64,000 bases of DNA, from NCBI GenBank assembly GCA_016717335.1, contig JADKFS010000001.1, positions 2,666,001 to 2,730,000 of the forward strand. Reading direction: 5' to 3'. This DNA comes from Candidatus Ribeiella danica. Lineage in GTDB: Bacteria; Chloroflexota; Chloroflexia; Chloroflexales; Roseiflexaceae. This document shows, in pieces, positions 19,581 through 27,573 of this stretch (positions are counted from its first letter, which is position 1; every line of letters starts with the position of its first letter). The translations under genes were made by a program, and so were the position numbers. A model generated the notes under the pieces. That model made no database searches. It worked only from the letters and a program-made list of their open reading frames with translations, and was not told the origin of the DNA.

Positions 19581-19648
19581 GTAGTACTGCTTAGGTACAG
19601 CCTGACTGTCCATGCTTGAGAAGCACGCGAGCGAAAGATAGCACATCT

Positions 19649-21157
19649 ATGTCTATTGACGAACGACGAGAACGCCTTCGCAAAGTAGCATGGGTGCTCG
19701 CGCTTCTGTTCATCTTTATCAGGACGACGCTGGGCTTCTGGCTCAACGTGTCGACGGCTGGGGCCACGACCTCGCCCGCTCAGAACTCTGCTTCGGCATC
19801 CAATTCACCTGTCACTGATGCAACTTTCTTCACAAGCATGGCGCGGCCTGATGTCACTACTGATGAGAATACACCAACCGTCGAAAGCACGCCGACCGTC
19901 ACGAACACACCAATTCCAACGCCGAGCGCTCCTTGTGGCAATATAGATTCCAGGCTCAACTTTGGCGAGCCCGACGGCAAGATCTTCTCAGTCGGACCCG
20001 AGAGCTGCACGATTGTCGAGCTGGAGAAGCCGCTGATCGGCGATGGAAGCCCCGACTATGACCTCGTCTTCTACGAGGCGTATGCGCCTAGCTCCAACAA
20101 GTATATCTCGCTGGATTGGGTGTTGTTTGAGGTCTCCAAGGATGGAAATAGCTGGCTGCCGATCTTTGTATGGGATCGCGCCCCGGGCAGTGGGCGCCAT
20201 TCAAACGTCGAGCAATATGGCGTGGAAGGCCCCAAAGAGAATTCCAGAATTCCGACGGGTGATCTGTATGGCCAGTCGATCCATACGGGCGTGCTGATCG
20301 ACATCGACGCGGTTGTTCCCCATGAGCAGTACAACTATCTACGCATAAGGCGTCCAGCCGGCAGCGCTGAAGGAGCCCAAGTCGACGCGGTCAATGTGGT
20401 GGACGTGCACCCTCCCAGGTTCACTCCTACAGCCACCAGCGTGCCAACCGACACGCCAGTGCCGACCGATACGCCGACCGTTGTGCCGTCGACCGATACG
20501 CCGACCGTTGTGCCGTCGACCGACACGCCGACCGTTGTGCCGTCGACCGACACGCCGGTCACGCCGCCGACGAACACGCCGGTTACGCCGCCGACGAACA
20601 CGCCGGTTACGCCGCCGACGAACACGCCGGTTACGCCGCCGACGAACACGCCTGTATCTCCGAATACACGGGTGCCGCCGACGAGTGCGTCGACGAATAC
20701 ACCCGTACCGCCGAGCACGCCGGTGCAGCCGACCAGTGTGCCGACGAGGACGCCGGCGCAGCCGACCGTCACGCCGACGAGGGCGCTTGTGCGGCCGACC
20801 AGTGTGCCGACTACAACGAACTCGCCGACGAGGAAACCATCGGTTAAGACGCCTATTCTTACAGATTCACCAACGCCAACATCAACTCTTATTGGCACAC
20901 CAACACTGACAGCAACATCTATCTCTACAGATACATCGACACCTAGAATAACCATTTCCGCGACGCCGACACCCTTAGATGATCCGACAATGCTGTCTCG
21001 CATTAACCTCGAGTTTCAGAAGATTCTTTTGGTAATCGATCAAATGAGCTTTTTCCAAAGTATGTTGTGGCTCACTCCAATCATAGTAATTGTGGCACTA
21101 TTGTTTTTAAGCGGGATCTTGCGAGGCTTACTCTGCAAGAAGGAGGACACACAGTAG
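19649..21157 (+). CDS. Surface-anchored protein with Thr/Pro repeat stalk
   Basis: Membrane-bound protein of about 502 residues starting at ATG 19649. Order of parts: basic start, a helix (VAWVLALLFIFIRTTLGFW) acting as signal or anchor; a short Thr/Ser linker; a globular part from about residue 92 to 250 beginning with CGNIDSRLNFGEPDGKIFSV, of a type seen in secreted proteins of Chloroflexi; a stalk with near-perfect TDTPTVVPS and NTPVTPP repeats; and a C-terminal helix (LTPIIVIVALLFLSGIL) with a short positive tail. This looks like an adhesin- or sensor-like protein displayed on a long stalk. Its end lies 82 bp before two small membrane-protein genes, and all three are AT-richer than the flanks (the repeat stalk excepted). 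Confidence 0.75.
   Translation: MSIDERRERLRKVAWVLALLFIFIRTTLGFWLNVSTAGATTSPAQNSASASNSPVTDATFFTSMARPDVTTDENTPTVESTPTVTNTPIPTPSAPCGNIDSRLNFGEPDGKIFSVGPESCTIVELEKPLIGDGSPDYDLVFYEAYAPSSNKYISLDWVLFEVSKDGNSWLPIFVWDRAPGSGRHSNVEQYGVEGPKENSRIPTGDLYGQSIHTGVLIDIDAVVPHEQYNYLRIRRPAGSAEGAQVDAVNVVDVHPPRFTPTATSVPTDTPVPTDTPTVVPSTDTPTVVPSTDTPTVVPSTDTPVTPPTNTPVTPPTNTPVTPPTNTPVTPPTNTPVSPNTRVPPTSASTNTPVPPSTPVQPTSVPTRTPAQPTVTPTRALVRPTSVPTTTNSPTRKPSVKTPILTDSPTPTSTLIGTPTLTATSISTDTSTPRITISATPTPLDDPTMLSRINLEFQKILLVIDQMSFFQSMLWLTPIIVIVALLFLSGILRGLLCKKEDTQ
20457..20652 (+). repeat. Tandem repeats coding the Thr/Pro stalk
   Basis: Three copies of a 27-bp unit (encoding TDTPTVVPS) are followed by four copies of a 21-24-bp unit (encoding NTPVTPPT). 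The units are nearly identical at the DNA level, so copy number could vary between strains. Confidence 0.85.
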
Positions 21158-21239
21158 CACATAGACTTTCTCGGTAACCATTGTCATTATTATTTATTTA
21201 AGCAACGTCGTTACATAAACACGTCAAGAGGTAATTATC

Positions 21240-21647
21240 ATGAACGATACATTCATACCTCGGATTGCGCTACCTACATTATTAGCGGTTATTCCGCTTT
21301 ATATTATTTTTTTATCCATTGTCTCTAATAATGATTCCATTTCCTATGGTTTTTTACACAAACACAGGAGTAAATTCGTAATAATGTTATTTATTGTATT
21401 AACTATCAGCTTACCATTATCTATTTTATTCGGATCGACGATTTTTTTAGAGTATTTGCGCGAGATATCCATCTCATTATACTCTATCATTGTATTTTAC
21501 TTGATATACTCGTTATTTTATCGCTTTATTGAAATATTTCGTCGAATATACATTAAATCAAGCAAATATAATAACAGTGAGTCCATTGATTCTCTTGCGC
21601 AGGAAATTGAGCATTTAAAAGAATTAGAAGTGGGAGTTCGAAAATAG
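21240..21647 (+). CDS. Small AT-rich membrane protein, unknown function
   Basis: Protein of 135 residues with three hydrophobic helices (about residues 10-30, 45-68 and 75-97) and a charged C-terminal tail ending in a short coiled-coil-like stretch (LAQEIEHLKELE). I do not recognise a family. Codon use is strongly AT-rich compared with most of the window. It stops directly at the start of the next gene (TAG immediately followed by ATG), so the two are translationally linked. An AGAGG at 21229-21233 precedes the start. Confidence 0.65.
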   Translation: MNDTFIPRIALPTLLAVIPLYIIFLSIVSNNDSISYGFLHKHRSKFVIMLFIVLTISLPLSILFGSTIFLEYLREISISLYSIIVFYLIYSLFYRFIEIFRRIYIKSSKYNNSESIDSLAQEIEHLKELEVGVRK

Positions 21648-22424
21648 ATGAAGAGAAAACCCACGTCTATATATGCCCACATACATAGGCTGTATATTTT
21701 TACTATAGACACATTTAATAGTCGAAAGAGACCATTGTCGGTCTTATTTACTATATTAATGATATATTTTATTAATTCTGTATTATCATATGCACTTGTG
21801 GTGCAAAATCTCCCGAAAAACATGTCATCTGTTGATGTAGCCATCAATTTATCGCAAATAGTTCTATTGTTTATGTCTTTCTATTTTTGGTTTTTGATGA
21901 GACGAAAAGAATACTTAGCAACAGATAACGAAGAAGTTAATAAACGTTACAGAAAAATAAGATTTGCGGCCAGGAATGTTATGATGATTTCGACAGGCAT
22001 ATTGACATTAAAACTTTCACTGAGTATCGCTGCGTTGGTATCAATGCTACCTGTGGATTTAAAAAGAAAAGATGCGGATATACTACTTTTATGGGATGCT
22101 TATATTGTCTGGAGTGCAAATGTTCTGGTTTTTGCAACTTGGTATTGGTTACTCGATCTTGGTGATAAATATCATTTTTGTTTCCCATTACAAGAGAAAC
22201 ATGAAATCAAGCAATGGGAGGGGGATTGGGAGCCTAATCTTATTGACTATTGGTTTCTCGCGTTTACAACAAGCACTGCTTTCAGTCCCACTGACACGAA
22301 ATTCTTGTCGCGTTGGAGTAAAGTCCTCTTGATTATACAATCTTCTCTTTCGCTAATTGTTCTGACTGTTTTAGCGGCTCGGGCTGTGAATATTTTGAAA
22401 TTTGCCCCCCCTGTAAGCAATTGA
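21648..22424 (+). CDS. Membrane protein with pore-like TAFSPTDT motif
   Basis: Protein of 258 residues with about five hydrophobic segments. The C-terminal third reads YWFLAFTTSTAFSPTDT and ends in AARAVNIL. This two-helix plus re-entrant-loop layout recalls the pore module of the ion-channel superfamily and of a family of uncharacterised bacterial membrane proteins with the same TAFSPTDT loop; the K+ selectivity filter TVGYG is absent. AT-rich codon use matches the preceding gene, to which it is directly joined. A channel or sensor partner for the stalked surface protein upstream is possible but unproven. Confidence 0.65.
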   Translation: MKRKPTSIYAHIHRLYIFTIDTFNSRKRPLSVLFTILMIYFINSVLSYALVVQNLPKNMSSVDVAINLSQIVLLFMSFYFWFLMRRKEYLATDNEEVNKRYRKIRFAARNVMMISTGILTLKLSLSIAALVSMLPVDLKRKDADILLLWDAYIVWSANVLVFATWYWLLDLGDKYHFCFPLQEKHEIKQWEGDWEPNLIDYWFLAFTTSTAFSPTDTKFLSRWSKVLLIIQSSLSLIVLTVLAARAVNILKFAPPVSN

Positions 22425-22452
22425 GAGCTGATCACTACATGAACAATCACAA

Positions 22453-22482
22453 GCGAGGGCGCCACGGATGTGGCGCCCTCGC
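22453..22482. terminator. Bidirectional terminator between convergent genes
   Basis: GCGAGGGCGCCAC and its exact complement form a 13-bp stem around GGAT, placed between a forward gene ending at 22424 and a reverse gene ending at 22515. Confidence 0.75.
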
Positions 22483-22514
22483 TTATTGCCGCTGAGCTCT
22501 CGCAGTTTAGGAGC

Positions 22515-23105
22515 TTACTTCACCGCGCCGGCCAGCGCGGGCGCCGGCTCGCCGCGCGTGTAGGGCGAGGGCCGCAGCCGGGCGTACACCAGGCCGGTGA
22601 CGATGCCGAAGACCAGGTTCTGCACGATAAAGGACGGCGCGTAGGTGTCGAGCAGCGCCGGGTCGGCGAACGGCAGGATGATGAAGTAGGCGACCATCCA
22701 GACCAGCATGCCGTAGATCAGGCCGGCCAGCACCGGCGCGCCGAAGTCCGACGGGAGCAGCAGCACCCGGCGCGACACGATGCCGAACAGCGCGCCCAGG
22801 GCGGCGGCGATCAGGAAGTGCACGATCGTGCCCACGATCACCGGCGCGTTGAGCATCCCCGGCGCGGTCAGCGCCTCAGACCCGTAGAACACCGTCGAGA
22901 TCTGCCGCGCCTCCAGCCACATATCGCGCCCCATCGATCCAGCGATCAGCGCACCGCTGACCATCATCGCCAGGCCGCCGGCCAGCCCCGCGATCGCCCC
23001 ACCAAGCCCTGGGATATTCGGCAGCGACGACGCGTCCATCCGATTGCCGCCCTCGGGGCGCGGCGAACCTGTGGTGCCGTTCAGCGGCGACATGTTCGAG
23101 CTCAT
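22515..23105 (-). CDS. Four-helix membrane protein, unknown function
   Basis: Protein of 196 residues. After a Gly/Pro/Asn-rich cytoplasmic start it has four hydrophobic segments at about residues 32-55, 85-107, 118-142 and 155-176. The pattern (small N-terminal region, Gly-rich first helix, RPSPYTRGE tail) fits a group of conserved hypothetical membrane proteins of Chloroflexi that I cannot assign. A TTGCAA-17-TATAGT promoter lies 122 bp upstream. Confidence 0.7.
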   Translation of the reverse strand: MSSNMSPLNGTTGSPRPEGGNRMDASSLPNIPGLGGAIAGLAGGLAMMVSGALIAGSMGRDMWLEARQISTVFYGSEALTAPGMLNAPVIVGTIVHFLIAAALGALFGIVSRRVLLLPSDFGAPVLAGLIYGMLVWMVAYFIILPFADPALLDTYAPSFIVQNLVFGIVTGLVYARLRPSPYTRGEPAPALAGAVK

Positions 23106-23227
23106 CCTGCGTTCCTTTCCTGGGTGCCAGCACGAGGGCGGCGCAATGCGCGTCGCCGGCTATGGGTGGACGAGAGGGGCGTGATACGCTGGAGCAGTGT
23201 GCAGAGGTGTGACATTGGCTGTGCAAT

Positions 23228-23256
23228 ACTATAACATAGTTTTAATCATCTTGCAA
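23228..23256 (-). promoter_or_regulatory. Sigma-70-type promoter for the gene at 22515-23105
   Basis: On the minus strand TTGCAA (23251-23256), 17-bp spacer and TATAGT (23228-23233) in a locally AT-rich patch. The leader would be about 115 nt. Confidence 0.5.
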
Positions 23257-23414
23257 TAGGCATTTTTGTACGAACCGAGTTGACAGCTTGTGAACCTTAT
23301 GGTACATGAGCCGGCACAAGGTTCTACAAACTTGACCCTGGGCTCATCCCGTCCGAAGCGATTGATCGTTCGCTTCCGCCGGGCACCACGCTCGTGCCCT
23401 AGAGAAGGGATGCC

Positions 23415-24371
23415 ATGCTACGCATCGCTTATCGTCCGATCGCTCTCCTGCTCTGCACCGTGGCGCTCGTCGGCCTGATCGCCGTGCGCCCGCTATCGAC
23501 ATACGCCGAGGCGGCGCGCGCGGGCCGCGCGCTTCCACGCGCGAGCGCCCCGGCCGCGCTGCGCGTATGGCCGGCCTCACACCCATCGCACGCCCAGCTC
23601 CGGCGCGCGGAGACTGCCGGCTTCCCCGCGCCGGCCCGCGCTGCCCCGGTGGTCAAACAAGTCCCCGCGCGCATCGAGGGCGCCGGGCCGCGCATGCGCG
23701 GCGAGCTGGTGGCGCAGACCGAGCGGCTCGACCTGTACGTCGGCAAGAGCACCTTCAGCCCGAATCAGATCAAGGCGCTGTCGGCCAAGTTCGAGCGCGT
23801 GCTGCGCGCCGCCGAGGACCAGTTCGGCACCACGCTTAAACACCGCGTCTCGATCGGCTTCTACCGCACCCCGCCGAAGAAGGGCGTGCGCGGGATGGCC
23901 TACACCAGCGAGGCGCGCGTCGAGCTGTACTACCGGCCCGGCGAGGACACCGGCCGCGCGGTCACGATCGTTATGCACGAGCTGGGGCACCACCTCGAGG
24001 CCCAGCGCTACGGCGAGGCGGCCCAGCGCCGCGCCGACACGATCCTGCACGAGGGCCTGGCCACCTGGATCGCCAGCATCCGCTGGCTCGACCAGTGCGA
24101 TGCGTCCAGCTGGCGCGAGCGCGCCCGGCAGCTGCGCGGCGCCGGCATCCCGCTGCGCCTGACCACGGCCGAGCGATCGGGCGCCGACAACGCCTACGAG
24201 CTGTGGGCCTCGTTCGTGGACTACCTGACGCGCCAGTACGGCTGGAAGAAGTTCGACGCGCTCTACGCCAGCGGCCGCGGCCGCGCGCCCGGCTCGGCCA
24301 GCTACCAGAAGGTGCTCGGCAAATCGCTGGACGAGCTGGCCGACGAGTGGCGGGCCTGGGTGACCCAGTAG
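23415..24371 (+). CDS. Secreted zinc metallopeptidase-like protein
   Basis: Exported protein of 318 residues: signal peptide (residues about 8-32), an Ala/Pro-rich region, then a domain of about 200 residues with IVMHELGHHLEAQ, an HExxH zinc motif near residue 190. A further acidic or His ligand downstream is likely in the HEGLATWIAS segment (HEGxA), which resembles gluzincin-type DUF1570/MA families where an E in HEGLA is the third ligand. Those families include uncharacterised surface peptidases. AGAAGGGATGCC precedes the ATG. It converges on the aldehyde dehydrogenase gene, separated by an inverted repeat. Confidence 0.8.
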   Translation: MLRIAYRPIALLLCTVALVGLIAVRPLSTYAEAARAGRALPRASAPAALRVWPASHPSHAQLRRAETAGFPAPARAAPVVKQVPARIEGAGPRMRGELVAQTERLDLYVGKSTFSPNQIKALSAKFERVLRAAEDQFGTTLKHRVSIGFYRTPPKKGVRGMAYTSEARVELYYRPGEDTGRAVTIVMHELGHHLEAQRYGEAAQRRADTILHEGLATWIASIRWLDQCDASSWRERARQLRGAGIPLRLTTAERSGADNAYELWASFVDYLTRQYGWKKFDALYASGRGRAPGSASYQKVLGKSLDELADEWRAWVTQ

Positions 24372-24384
24372 TCAGTCGCCAGAT

Positions 24385-24439
24385 GTCAGTCGTCAGTACC
24401 GGCGATCATCGACGATACGCAGCGGTACTGACGACTGAC
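24385..24439. terminator. 17-bp inverted repeat between convergent genes
   Basis: GTCAGTCGTCAGTACCG (24385-24401) pairs exactly with CGGTACTGACGACTGAC (24423-24439) around a 21-base centre. GTAGTC/CAGTCGTCAGT-type repeats of the same flavour occur at 9808-9834 and 50503-50533 just after other stop codons. Confidence 0.5.
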
Positions 24440-24459
24440 GACTGACTACCGACGACTGG

Positions 24460-25896
24460 CTAAGAGAGGTTGATAACTAATAGCTTCGGCTCGGTCATCT
24501 CCTCGATCGCGTAGCGCAGCCCCTCGCGCCCAAAGCCGGACTGCTTGACCCCGCCGTACGGCATCGGGTCGATCCGCCAGGTCGGCACCTCGTTCACCAT
24601 CACGCCGCCGACCTCCAGCTCCTCGTAGGCCCGGAAGATCCGCCCGACGTCGCGCGTGAACAGGCCGGCCTGCAGCCCGTAGTCGCTGTCGTTCACGGCG
24701 CGCAGCGCGTCCTCGAAGTCCGCGTAGGTCTGGACGGTCACGACCGGCGCGAAGATCTCCTGGTTGTTGACCCGCAGCTCCGGCCCGGCCTTGACCACCA
24801 CCGTCGGCGAGACCACGCCGCCCTTCACGTCGCCGCCCACCAGGCACTCGGCCCCGGCGGCGCGCGCCTCGGCCAGCCACGCCCCGACGCGCTCGCCGTC
24901 GCTCGCGCTGATCAGCGAGCCCAGGTCGGTGGCGTCGTCGAGCGGGTGGCCAACCTTGAGCGCGCGGACCTTGGGGGCGAAGCTGTCCATGAACTCCTCA
25001 TAGGCCGGCTGGTGCACGAAGATCCGCTGGACGCTGATGCAGCTCTGGCCGGCGTAGGAGAAGCCGCCCGCCACGCAGCGCTCGGCCGCGTAGGCCAGGT
25101 TCGCGTCGGAGTGCACGATGCAGCCGGCGTTGCCGCCCAGCTCGAGCGTGACGCGCTTGCGCCCGGCGCGGCGCTTCATATCCCAGCCGACCGACGGCGA
25201 GCCGGTGAAGGTCAGCAGCTTGAAGCGCTCGTCCTCGACCAGCGGCCCGGCGTCCCTGCTGTTCATCGGCAGCACACTCAGCGCGCCGGCCGGCCAGCCT
25301 GCGTCGGCGATGATCTCGGCCAGCTTGAGCGCCGAGATCGGCGTCTGCGAGGCCGGCTTGAGCACCACCGGGCAGCCGGCCGCGATCGCCGGCGCCAGCT
25401 TGTGGGCCACCAGGTTCAGCGGGAAGTTGAACGGCGAGATCGCCGCGATCGGGCCGATCGGAAAGCGCCGCACGATCGCCGGGCGATTCTCGCCGCCAGC
25501 CAGCGCGTCGAGGTGCAGCACCTCGTCGTGGAAGCGCGTGGCCTCCTCCGCGGCGCTGGAGAAGGTCGTGACGCTGCGGCCGACCTCGACGCGCGCCTGC
25601 TTGATCGGCTTGCCGGCCTCGAGCGCGATCGTGCGGGCCAGCTCCTCGGCGCGCGCCGCCAGCGTCTCGGAGACCTTGCGCAGGATGGCCGCGCGCCGGT
25701 GGCCGGGCAGCTTGCGCGTGACCTCGAAGGCGCCGGCTGCGGCCTGGATGGCCCGCTCCAGCTCGGCCGGCCCGGCGCGGTGGACCGTGCCGACCGGCGC
25801 GCCGTCGTAGGGGCAGGCGACCGTGTAGGGCGCGCCGGCCTGCCACTCGCCGGCCAAGAAGAAGCGATACTCCGCTGTGTCGCTCGTCTGTGTCAT
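24460..25896 (-). CDS. NAD(P)-dependent aldehyde dehydrogenase
   Basis: Cytoplasmic enzyme of 478 residues oxidising an aldehyde to the acid. The start is the ATG at 25896 (AAAGGA at -9); the longer frame upstream is non-coding. Catalytic elements: Glu in TLELGGN at about residue 252, Cys in AGQSCISVQR at about 286, and the FNFPLN and GSPSVGW cofactor motifs. The sequence looks closest to the lactaldehyde/glyceraldehyde-3-phosphate (non-phosphorylating) branch with the EVPTWRIDPMPYGGVK ending; substrate is inference. Lactaldehyde is a product of deoxysugar breakdown, so a link with the cluster at 14.5-16.8 kb is possible though they are 8 kb apart. Confidence 0.9.
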   Translation of the reverse strand: MTQTSDTAEYRFFLAGEWQAGAPYTVACPYDGAPVGTVHRAGPAELERAIQAAAGAFEVTRKLPGHRRAAILRKVSETLAARAEELARTIALEAGKPIKQARVEVGRSVTTFSSAAEEATRFHDEVLHLDALAGGENRPAIVRRFPIGPIAAISPFNFPLNLVAHKLAPAIAAGCPVVLKPASQTPISALKLAEIIADAGWPAGALSVLPMNSRDAGPLVEDERFKLLTFTGSPSVGWDMKRRAGRKRVTLELGGNAGCIVHSDANLAYAAERCVAGGFSYAGQSCISVQRIFVHQPAYEEFMDSFAPKVRALKVGHPLDDATDLGSLISASDGERVGAWLAEARAAGAECLVGGDVKGGVVSPTVVVKAGPELRVNNQEIFAPVVTVQTYADFEDALRAVNDSDYGLQAGLFTRDVGRIFRAYEELEVGGVMVNEVPTWRIDPMPYGGVKQSGFGREGLRYAIEEMTEPKLLVINLS

Positions 25897-25986
25897 GGCT
25901 GAGTCCTTTCGTGAGAGTGCCCTATTGTAGCACAGGGTGAGCGATTGCCCCCTGGCCGGTCGTGTTGAACTTCGAAATCGTTGCGT

Positions 25987-26086
25987 TCTCATACCAATCC
26001 ACGTTCCCGTGTATAACTTTGCAGGCAGGTGCAGCGCAACAGAGCGCGATACAAGTTTGTATGCCAGAACGCGGATTGGTATCAGA
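25987..26086. repeat. Imperfect 100-bp palindrome with ATACCAATCC arms
   Basis: The left arm (25987-26006) and right arm (26067-26086) share ATACCAATCC(A/G)CGTTC as inverted repeats, and partial pairing continues inward. It lies between the aldehyde dehydrogenase start and the HTH gene, at the edge of the low-GC restriction-modification island. Confidence 0.45.
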
Positions 26087-26140
26087 GCTGTGCGGCGCTG
26101 TTGGAGACACAGGCGTAGTGGCGTATTCGACACGTCGCCA

Positions 26141-26165
26141 ATAGAGTATACATGTGGTACTCTAT
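26141..26165. promoter_or_regulatory. Palindromic operator candidate upstream of HTH gene
   Basis: ATAGAGTA and TACTCTAT form perfect 8-bp arms around 9 bases, centred 46 bp before the HTH start. A related half-site GGTACTATAG lies at 26428-26437, overlapping the -10 of the methyltransferase promoter. This spacing fits an autoregulator that also controls the methyltransferase, but binding is inferred. Confidence 0.45.
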
Positions 26166-26198
26166 ATGGAAGATTGGCATAGGGGTTATTAGACATTG

Positions 26199-26417
26199 AT
26201 GGGTAGCTCTACGCTGATTCCTGTGTCGGAGGCGGCCAAGCGGATCGGGATTACTCGCCAGCGACTACACACCCTTATCGTCAACCAACAAATCAGGGCA
26301 GTAAGGCTCGGCCGCTACCACTATATCGAAGAGACAGAACTAGAGCGTTACCTAAGTCTCCCTGAAGGGAGACCTTACGCTCCCCGAACGACAGGCGAGA
26401 ATTCTATTGACAATTGA
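26199..26417 (+). CDS. Excisionase-type helix-turn-helix DNA-binding protein
   Basis: Small protein of 72 residues. Residues about 7-55 form the winged-helix seen in excisionases and MerR-like domains: IPVSEAAKRIGITRQRLHTLI is the helix-turn-helix, RAVRLGRYHYIEETELERYL the wing and third helix. A TTG just before the ATG would add one residue. It is separated by 163 bp from a DNA methyltransferase and has a strong palindrome upstream, so it may regulate the restriction-modification pair in the manner of controller proteins, although it is not of the classical C-protein (XRE) fold. It could instead be a stray excisionase remnant. Confidence 0.7.
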   Translation: MGSSTLIPVSEAAKRIGITRQRLHTLIVNQQIRAVRLGRYHYIEETELERYLSLPEGRPYAPRTTGENSIDN

Positions 26418-26435
26418 CAATAGATATGGTACTAT
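26407..26435 (+). promoter_or_regulatory. Promoter upstream of the methyltransferase
   Basis: TTGACA (26407-26412), 17-bp spacer, TACTAT (26430-26435). It overlaps the end of the HTH gene and gives a leader of about 140 nt for the methyltransferase. The -10 coincides with the GGTACTATAG half-site noted for the operator. Confidence 0.5.
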
Positions 26436-26580
26436 AGCAGTCCTACGGGACTTGTGAAGCGGGGAGAAAGGTTTCTTCGGGAGCTGCGTCCCCGCACCCC
26501 CGCTTTGCGTTGGCGCGCGTTTACGATTCATTTAGAATTGCTATATCTGTACTGGGTTTTTCGTATAGACGAGGTGAACG

Positions 26581-27573
26581 ATGAGTGATCTACATCCATC
26601 CGTAGCGCTGCATAGCAACGATCGCTATAGCCTCGTCTATCAAACTGATCTTGGCCAATTGTTTCGAGGCGACTGTATCTATATGTTACAGGGGATGCCT
26701 GATAATTGCGCTGACCTTGTGTTTGCAGATCCTCCTTTTAATTTGGGAAAGGATTATGGCAAAGAAATTTCTGATAGCTTGAAGAATGAAGAATATCTTG
26801 CTTGGTCAAAAACCTGGCTGCAAGAGTCGACACGAATTCTCAAGCCCGGGGGTAGTTTATTTGTATTCAATTTACCCATGTGGCTTATTGAGTATGGTTC
26901 ATTTTTGAATGCGCAAGGTCTATCTTTTAGGCATTGGATTGCATGTCGTATGCCAAAGGCTTTCCCGCGAGGTAAGAAACTATCACCTGCCCACTATGGA
27001 ATGATTTATTATACAAAGGGAGATCCAACGACCTTCAACAAGGTATATATCCCTATTCCTGTTTGCCGTCACTGTGGCAAGGAGATTAGGGATTATGGTG
27101 GGCACCGAAATAAACTAAACGAGCGAGGACTAAATTTGATGGATGTTTTCGACGCCCCCGAAGACGTCTGGGAGTTTGCGCATGAGGAAGATCATGATCA
27201 TACACAACTTTGGACTCCAGTCGAAGATATCTGGGATGATATACCACCTGTACGTCACAGCAAGTATAAGAGTCGTGCAGCTAATGAGTTGGCTCCTATC
27301 ATGCTTGAGCGGATTATTGCACTTTCTACAAATCCAGGGGACTTAGTGGTCGATCCATTTGGCGGTTCTGGTACAACATACTTTGCCGCCGAAAAAATGC
27401 ATCGAAGGTGGATGGGGATTGAAATAGGCGATGTAAGCGCTGCTATGCAACGCCTATCAGATCTCCAGAATGGTAAATATATTGAGTGGGAGTCGTCTCG
27501 CGGTCATAGTAAACGTCGTAATGGTACAATACAGCTCAAAATGTTTGAAGGTAATGGCCAGTATAAATCTTAG
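26581..27573 (+). CDS. Beta-class DNA methyltransferase of a type II system
   Basis: Protein of 330 residues that transfers a methyl group to an exocyclic amino group in DNA. Motif order is IV then I, i.e. beta class: catalytic ADPPFNLGKDYG at residues 49-60 and the SAM-binding FGGSGTT at about 260-266. DPPF rather than SPPY favours N6-adenine over N4-cytosine. A Cys/His pair (CRHCGKEI) in the middle may bind zinc within the target-recognition part. GAGGTGAACG precedes the ATG. The stop codon overlaps by four bases with that of the convergent restriction enzyme gene. GC content is clearly lower than in neighbouring genes, consistent with transfer. Confidence 0.9.
   Translation: MSDLHPSVALHSNDRYSLVYQTDLGQLFRGDCIYMLQGMPDNCADLVFADPPFNLGKDYGKEISDSLKNEEYLAWSKTWLQESTRILKPGGSLFVFNLPMWLIEYGSFLNAQGLSFRHWIACRMPKAFPRGKKLSPAHYGMIYYTKGDPTTFNKVYIPIPVCRHCGKEIRDYGGHRNKLNERGLNLMDVFDAPEDVWEFAHEEDHDHTQLWTPVEDIWDDIPPVRHSKYKSRAANELAPIMLERIIALSTNPGDLVVDPFGGSGTTYFAAEKMHRRWMGIEIGDVSAAMQRLSDLQNGKYIEWESSRGHSKRRNGTIQLKMFEGNGQYKS

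Larger units (their letters stand above)
18669..19648. other. AT-rich intergenic region without supported genes
   Basis: About 980 bp with no ORF I trust. It begins with a 16-bp direct repeat (CGTGCCCCGCATTATA at 18705 and 18724) whose minus strand carries TATAAT twice in front of malate synthase. Around 18945-18960 is GACAGT-ATAA-ACTGTC, an operator-like inverted repeat, and next to it ATGCT-GATAA-AGCAT. From 19216 on there is a promoter-like signal and, at 19544-19580, a terminator; see the separate entries. Confidence 0.6.

Noticed and set aside
20457..20652. Direct repeats resembling a CRISPR array
   Set aside because: Units are 21-27 bp, contiguous without spacers, in frame, and encode a Thr/Pro stalk.
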